This document shows positions 62,101-64,000 of a stretch of DNA of 64,000 nt, piece after piece; position 1 is the first letter of the stretch, and each line of letters starts with the position of its first letter. Below the pieces are notes generated by a model. That model had not been told where the DNA came from. It was given only the letters and a program-made list of their open reading frames with translations, and did not search any database. Location of the stretch: contig NW_005201213.1 of the NCBI RefSeq assembly GCF_000372725.1, forward strand, positions 74,316-138,315, written 5' to 3'. The position numbers were made by a program, and so were the translations under genes. This DNA comes from Emiliania huxleyi CCMP1516 (lineage: Eukaryota; Haptophyta; Isochrysidales; Noelaerhabdaceae).

Positions 62101-64000
62101 ACCTGGACGGCGCGCTGCAGCTGACGGCGCTGCTCGCGACTGGCGCGGCGTCGGAGGTGCGGCTGCCGTTCTCGGTCGAGTCGGCAGCGCTGCGCGGCGC
62201 ACGCGGCCACTTGTGCCCGGTGGCGGAGCGGCAGTCGGCGAGCACGACTCGCGTCGCTCTGGTGAGTCAGAGCCGACGCGGCGGAGGCGGCGCGCATTTG
62301 TCGGGCTTCGAGACGCGAGCCCTCAAGGCCGGCGCCGCCGCGCGGCCGGCTGCGCCGAAGAGGCACCTGTACGTGACGGCGTGGACAGCGCGCGCGCTGT
62401 CTGCCGACGCCGGCCCCGAGGCGGCGGCGGCATCATCGCTGGTCCTCTCTGGAGCGGTGTCGAGCGTCGCGTCCGGCGCGGGCGCCACTCGTGCGACGGC
62501 GGCGGCGGCTGGCGGGCCTCGCTCTGTCGCGTTTGCCGCGGGGGTCGGCGGCGCCCGCGCCGAGCGCGATTCGCTCGCCGTGATGGCGGCCGCCTTTGAC
62601 ATCGTGCGGGCCCACACCGCCAAGGTCGCGCTGCCGGTGTGGCTGCTGACGAGCCGCGCGTTCGGCGCCCGGCCATCGGGCGGGTCTGGCGCGTCCGCGC
62701 ACGCGGGCATGATGGGTTTGGCCCGCCAAGTGCGGTCCGAGGCGCCGACGTGCCGCCTGCCAGTCATTGACCTCGACGCCGCCGCGGCAGTGGCGGGCTC
62801 GGCGGCGGCCGCCGCGATGCTTGGGCTGGGGTACTCGGGCTTGCCTGAGCCCGAGGTCGCTTTCGACGCCGGCCGGCCGCGCGTGCCGCGGCTGGCCGAG
62901 GCGCCCGGCTCAATCAGCGGGCCTGTTCGGATGCACTTCGACGCGCGCGGCGCGGTGTCGAACCTCCGGATCGTGCCTCAGGCCGAGGAGAGCTCCCCGC
63001 CCGCGGACGGCGAGGTCGAGCTGCGCGTGCGAGCGGTCGGTCTCAACTTCCGCGACGTGCTCAACGTCCTCGGCGTGTACCCCGGCGACCCCGGTCCTCC
63101 CGGCAGCGACTGCGCTGCAGACGTGGCTCGCTGCGGCGGCGGCGCGCCGCACCTGCGCGTGGGCGACGCTGTGCTCGGCCATGGCCTGGCGGCGCTGGCA
63201 TCGTTTGCGCGGAGCGACTCGCGGCTGATGGCGGCGATCGACGACTCGCTGACGGTCGAGCAGGCGTGCACCCTGCCGACGACGTGGTGCACGGTTCACA
63301 TGTCGCTCCTCGCGTCGCGGCCTCGCGCGGGCCACCACGCGCTGCTGCAAGCGGGCGCCGGTGGCGTTGGCCTCGCAGCGGGCGAGTACACACATTGGGT
63401 CGGCACGCGCGCAAGCGTGACGGTCGGCCGGCCGTACAAGCATTGGTATTTGCATGGCATGGGTCTGCGCGGCGAGACGCTCAGCTCGCGCGACGGCGGC
63501 GCGTTCCTCGCCGGCGCGGCGGCGCTCGTCCGCGCGTCGCGGCTGCGCTTCGTGCTCAACAGCTTGTCCGCCGACTTCATCGCTGGCTCGTTTGCGCTGC
63601 TGGGCGAGGGCGGCTGCTTGTGCGAGATCGGCAAGCGCGCGGTGTGGAGTGCGGAGCGGCTGCGGAGCGCGTCGCTTGCGCGCTACGTGGCGATCGCGCT
63701 CGACAGCACGATCGAGCAGACGCCGGTGTGGATGCGGGGCACACTCCAGCGGCTGTCTGCGCGCGCGGCGGCGCGCGTGCTGCACGGGCTGCCACTGCAG
63801 AGCTTCGGGCTGGAGCGCGGCCTGCTCTCCGCGTTCCGCAGCCTGCAGGCCGGCACAAACACCGGCAAGGTGGTCATCCTCATCCCCGCCACCGCCACCG
63901 CGCCGCCGCGCGACACGCATCTGCTCTCTGGCGGCACCGGCGGGCTCGGCCTGCTGACGGGCCGGTGGCTGGCCGCGGGCGGGGCCTCCACGGTTGTGCT
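56114..64000 (+). CDS. Type I polyketide synthase: FAAL-ACP loading unit, then AT-less KS-DH-ER-KR module (runs off the edge)
   Basis: Fatty acyl-AMP ligase exons: 56114-56616, 56809 to about 56880, 57330-57390, 57463-57515, 57779-57857, 57933-58051, 58117-58222, 58294-58731, 58805-58846, 58923-59204, 59282-59416. Motifs: MLIYPPGLDFLVAFFGCQYA, AFLQFTSGSTGHPKG, WLPQYHDMGIIG, GCSYGLAENCVYVAG, LKTTSGKLRRRELR. Then one exon 59550 to beyond 64000: ACP (LMDAGFDSANALEL, Ser for phosphopantetheine; about 59856-60090), KS (about 60130-61420; DTACSAAL Cys, EAHGTGTALGDP and KANAGHTEPAAG His), DH (about 61500-62260; HIVQGRVVFP and HPADLDGALQ), a structural half-KR (about 62340-62800), ER (about 62920-63680; NFRDVLNVLG, QAGAGGVGLAA) and the start of KR (LSGGTGGLG). 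Post-KS linker goes straight to DH: no AT. It likely activates a fatty acid, extends it and fully reduces it, with malonyl units from a separate AT. All visible active sites are intact. Three FAAL introns have GC donors. Confidence 0.9.
56936..57050. repeat. 15-bp minisatellite in a FAAL intron
   Basis: About eight copies of CGCCCGAACACTCGC (last with one change), inside the intron between FAAL exons 2 and 3. They open all three plus frames but are not conserved protein. Confidence 0.9.
57590..57720. repeat. GGC/GGT-rich imperfect repeat in a FAAL intron
   Basis: Imperfect GGCGGCGAGGGT units within the intron between 57515 and 57779. Confidence 0.8.

Noticed and set aside
59550-64000. Polyketide synthase as bacterial contamination
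   Set aside because: It is joined to FAAL exons through spliceosomal introns and has the same composition as flanking eukaryotic genes.

Overview
The window looks like nuclear DNA of a GC-rich, intron-bearing photosynthetic protist. A haptophyte of the Emiliania/Gephyrocapsa or Chrysochromulina/Prymnesium type is my best guess. The signs are spliceosomal introns with both GT-AG and GC-AG ends, a plastid CPP1-like protein, a giant FAAL-loaded type I polyketide synthase, ankyrin/RING and RCC1/F-box families, and many short retroposons. The 100-N gap and a patch of homopolymer-rich junk inside DcpS look like draft, possibly Sanger-era, assembly. The species is inferred, not shown.

Layout. 1-868: minisatellites. 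868-1728 (-): N-terminal MUS81 with a WGR-like insert. 1.7-4.3 kb: no recognised gene. 4281-5732 (-): F-box/RCC1 protein. 6841-7821 (+): secreted ARM-repeat protein. 8494-9770 (-): DcpS decapping scavenger. 10.06-14.35 kb (+): Cys-rich ectodomain ORF running in frame into a kinesin with a C-terminal PH domain. 14.7-15.8 kb (-): aldo/keto reductase with a partial ShKT-like tail. 15.9-19.5 kb (+): unrecognised exons.

20.7-30.3 kb is a large inverted duplication around a 100-N gap. Each arm carries an RCC1 gene piece, an ankyrin-TM-RING E3, an unknown acidic-tail gene and a truncated AQR (Aquarius) N-terminus. The arms differ by SNPs, repeat-unit counts, an ~830-bp indel and a 106-bp retroposon present in only one arm. 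A LINE fragment with RNase H lies at 30.9-33.2 kb.

The rest holds a claudin/PMP22-like tetraspan (34.4 kb), a severin-like gelsolin (36.0-37.7), a 1.9-kaa ankyrin-kinase-RING protein (39.4-45.1, -), a TIR-like protein (45.6-46.3, -), UBE2C (49.5-50.6), a CPP1-like protein (51.7), a PEBP protein (52.8-53.7, -) divergent from an NTF2-like protein (53.9-54.4), and a FAAL-ACP-KS-DH-ER-KR polyketide synthase from 56.1 kb off the right edge. No acyltransferase domain lies between its KS and DH.

The most novel signal is a family of five short elements (33.8, 48.8, 50.9, 54.61 and 54.77 kb). Each has its own 8-10-bp target-site duplication, a 5' end of CAAA(A)CA type and a 3' end containing TTGCTAA followed by an A-rich or CT-rich run. 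They range from ~32 to 577 bp; the three long ones carry the 3' part of one coding sequence.
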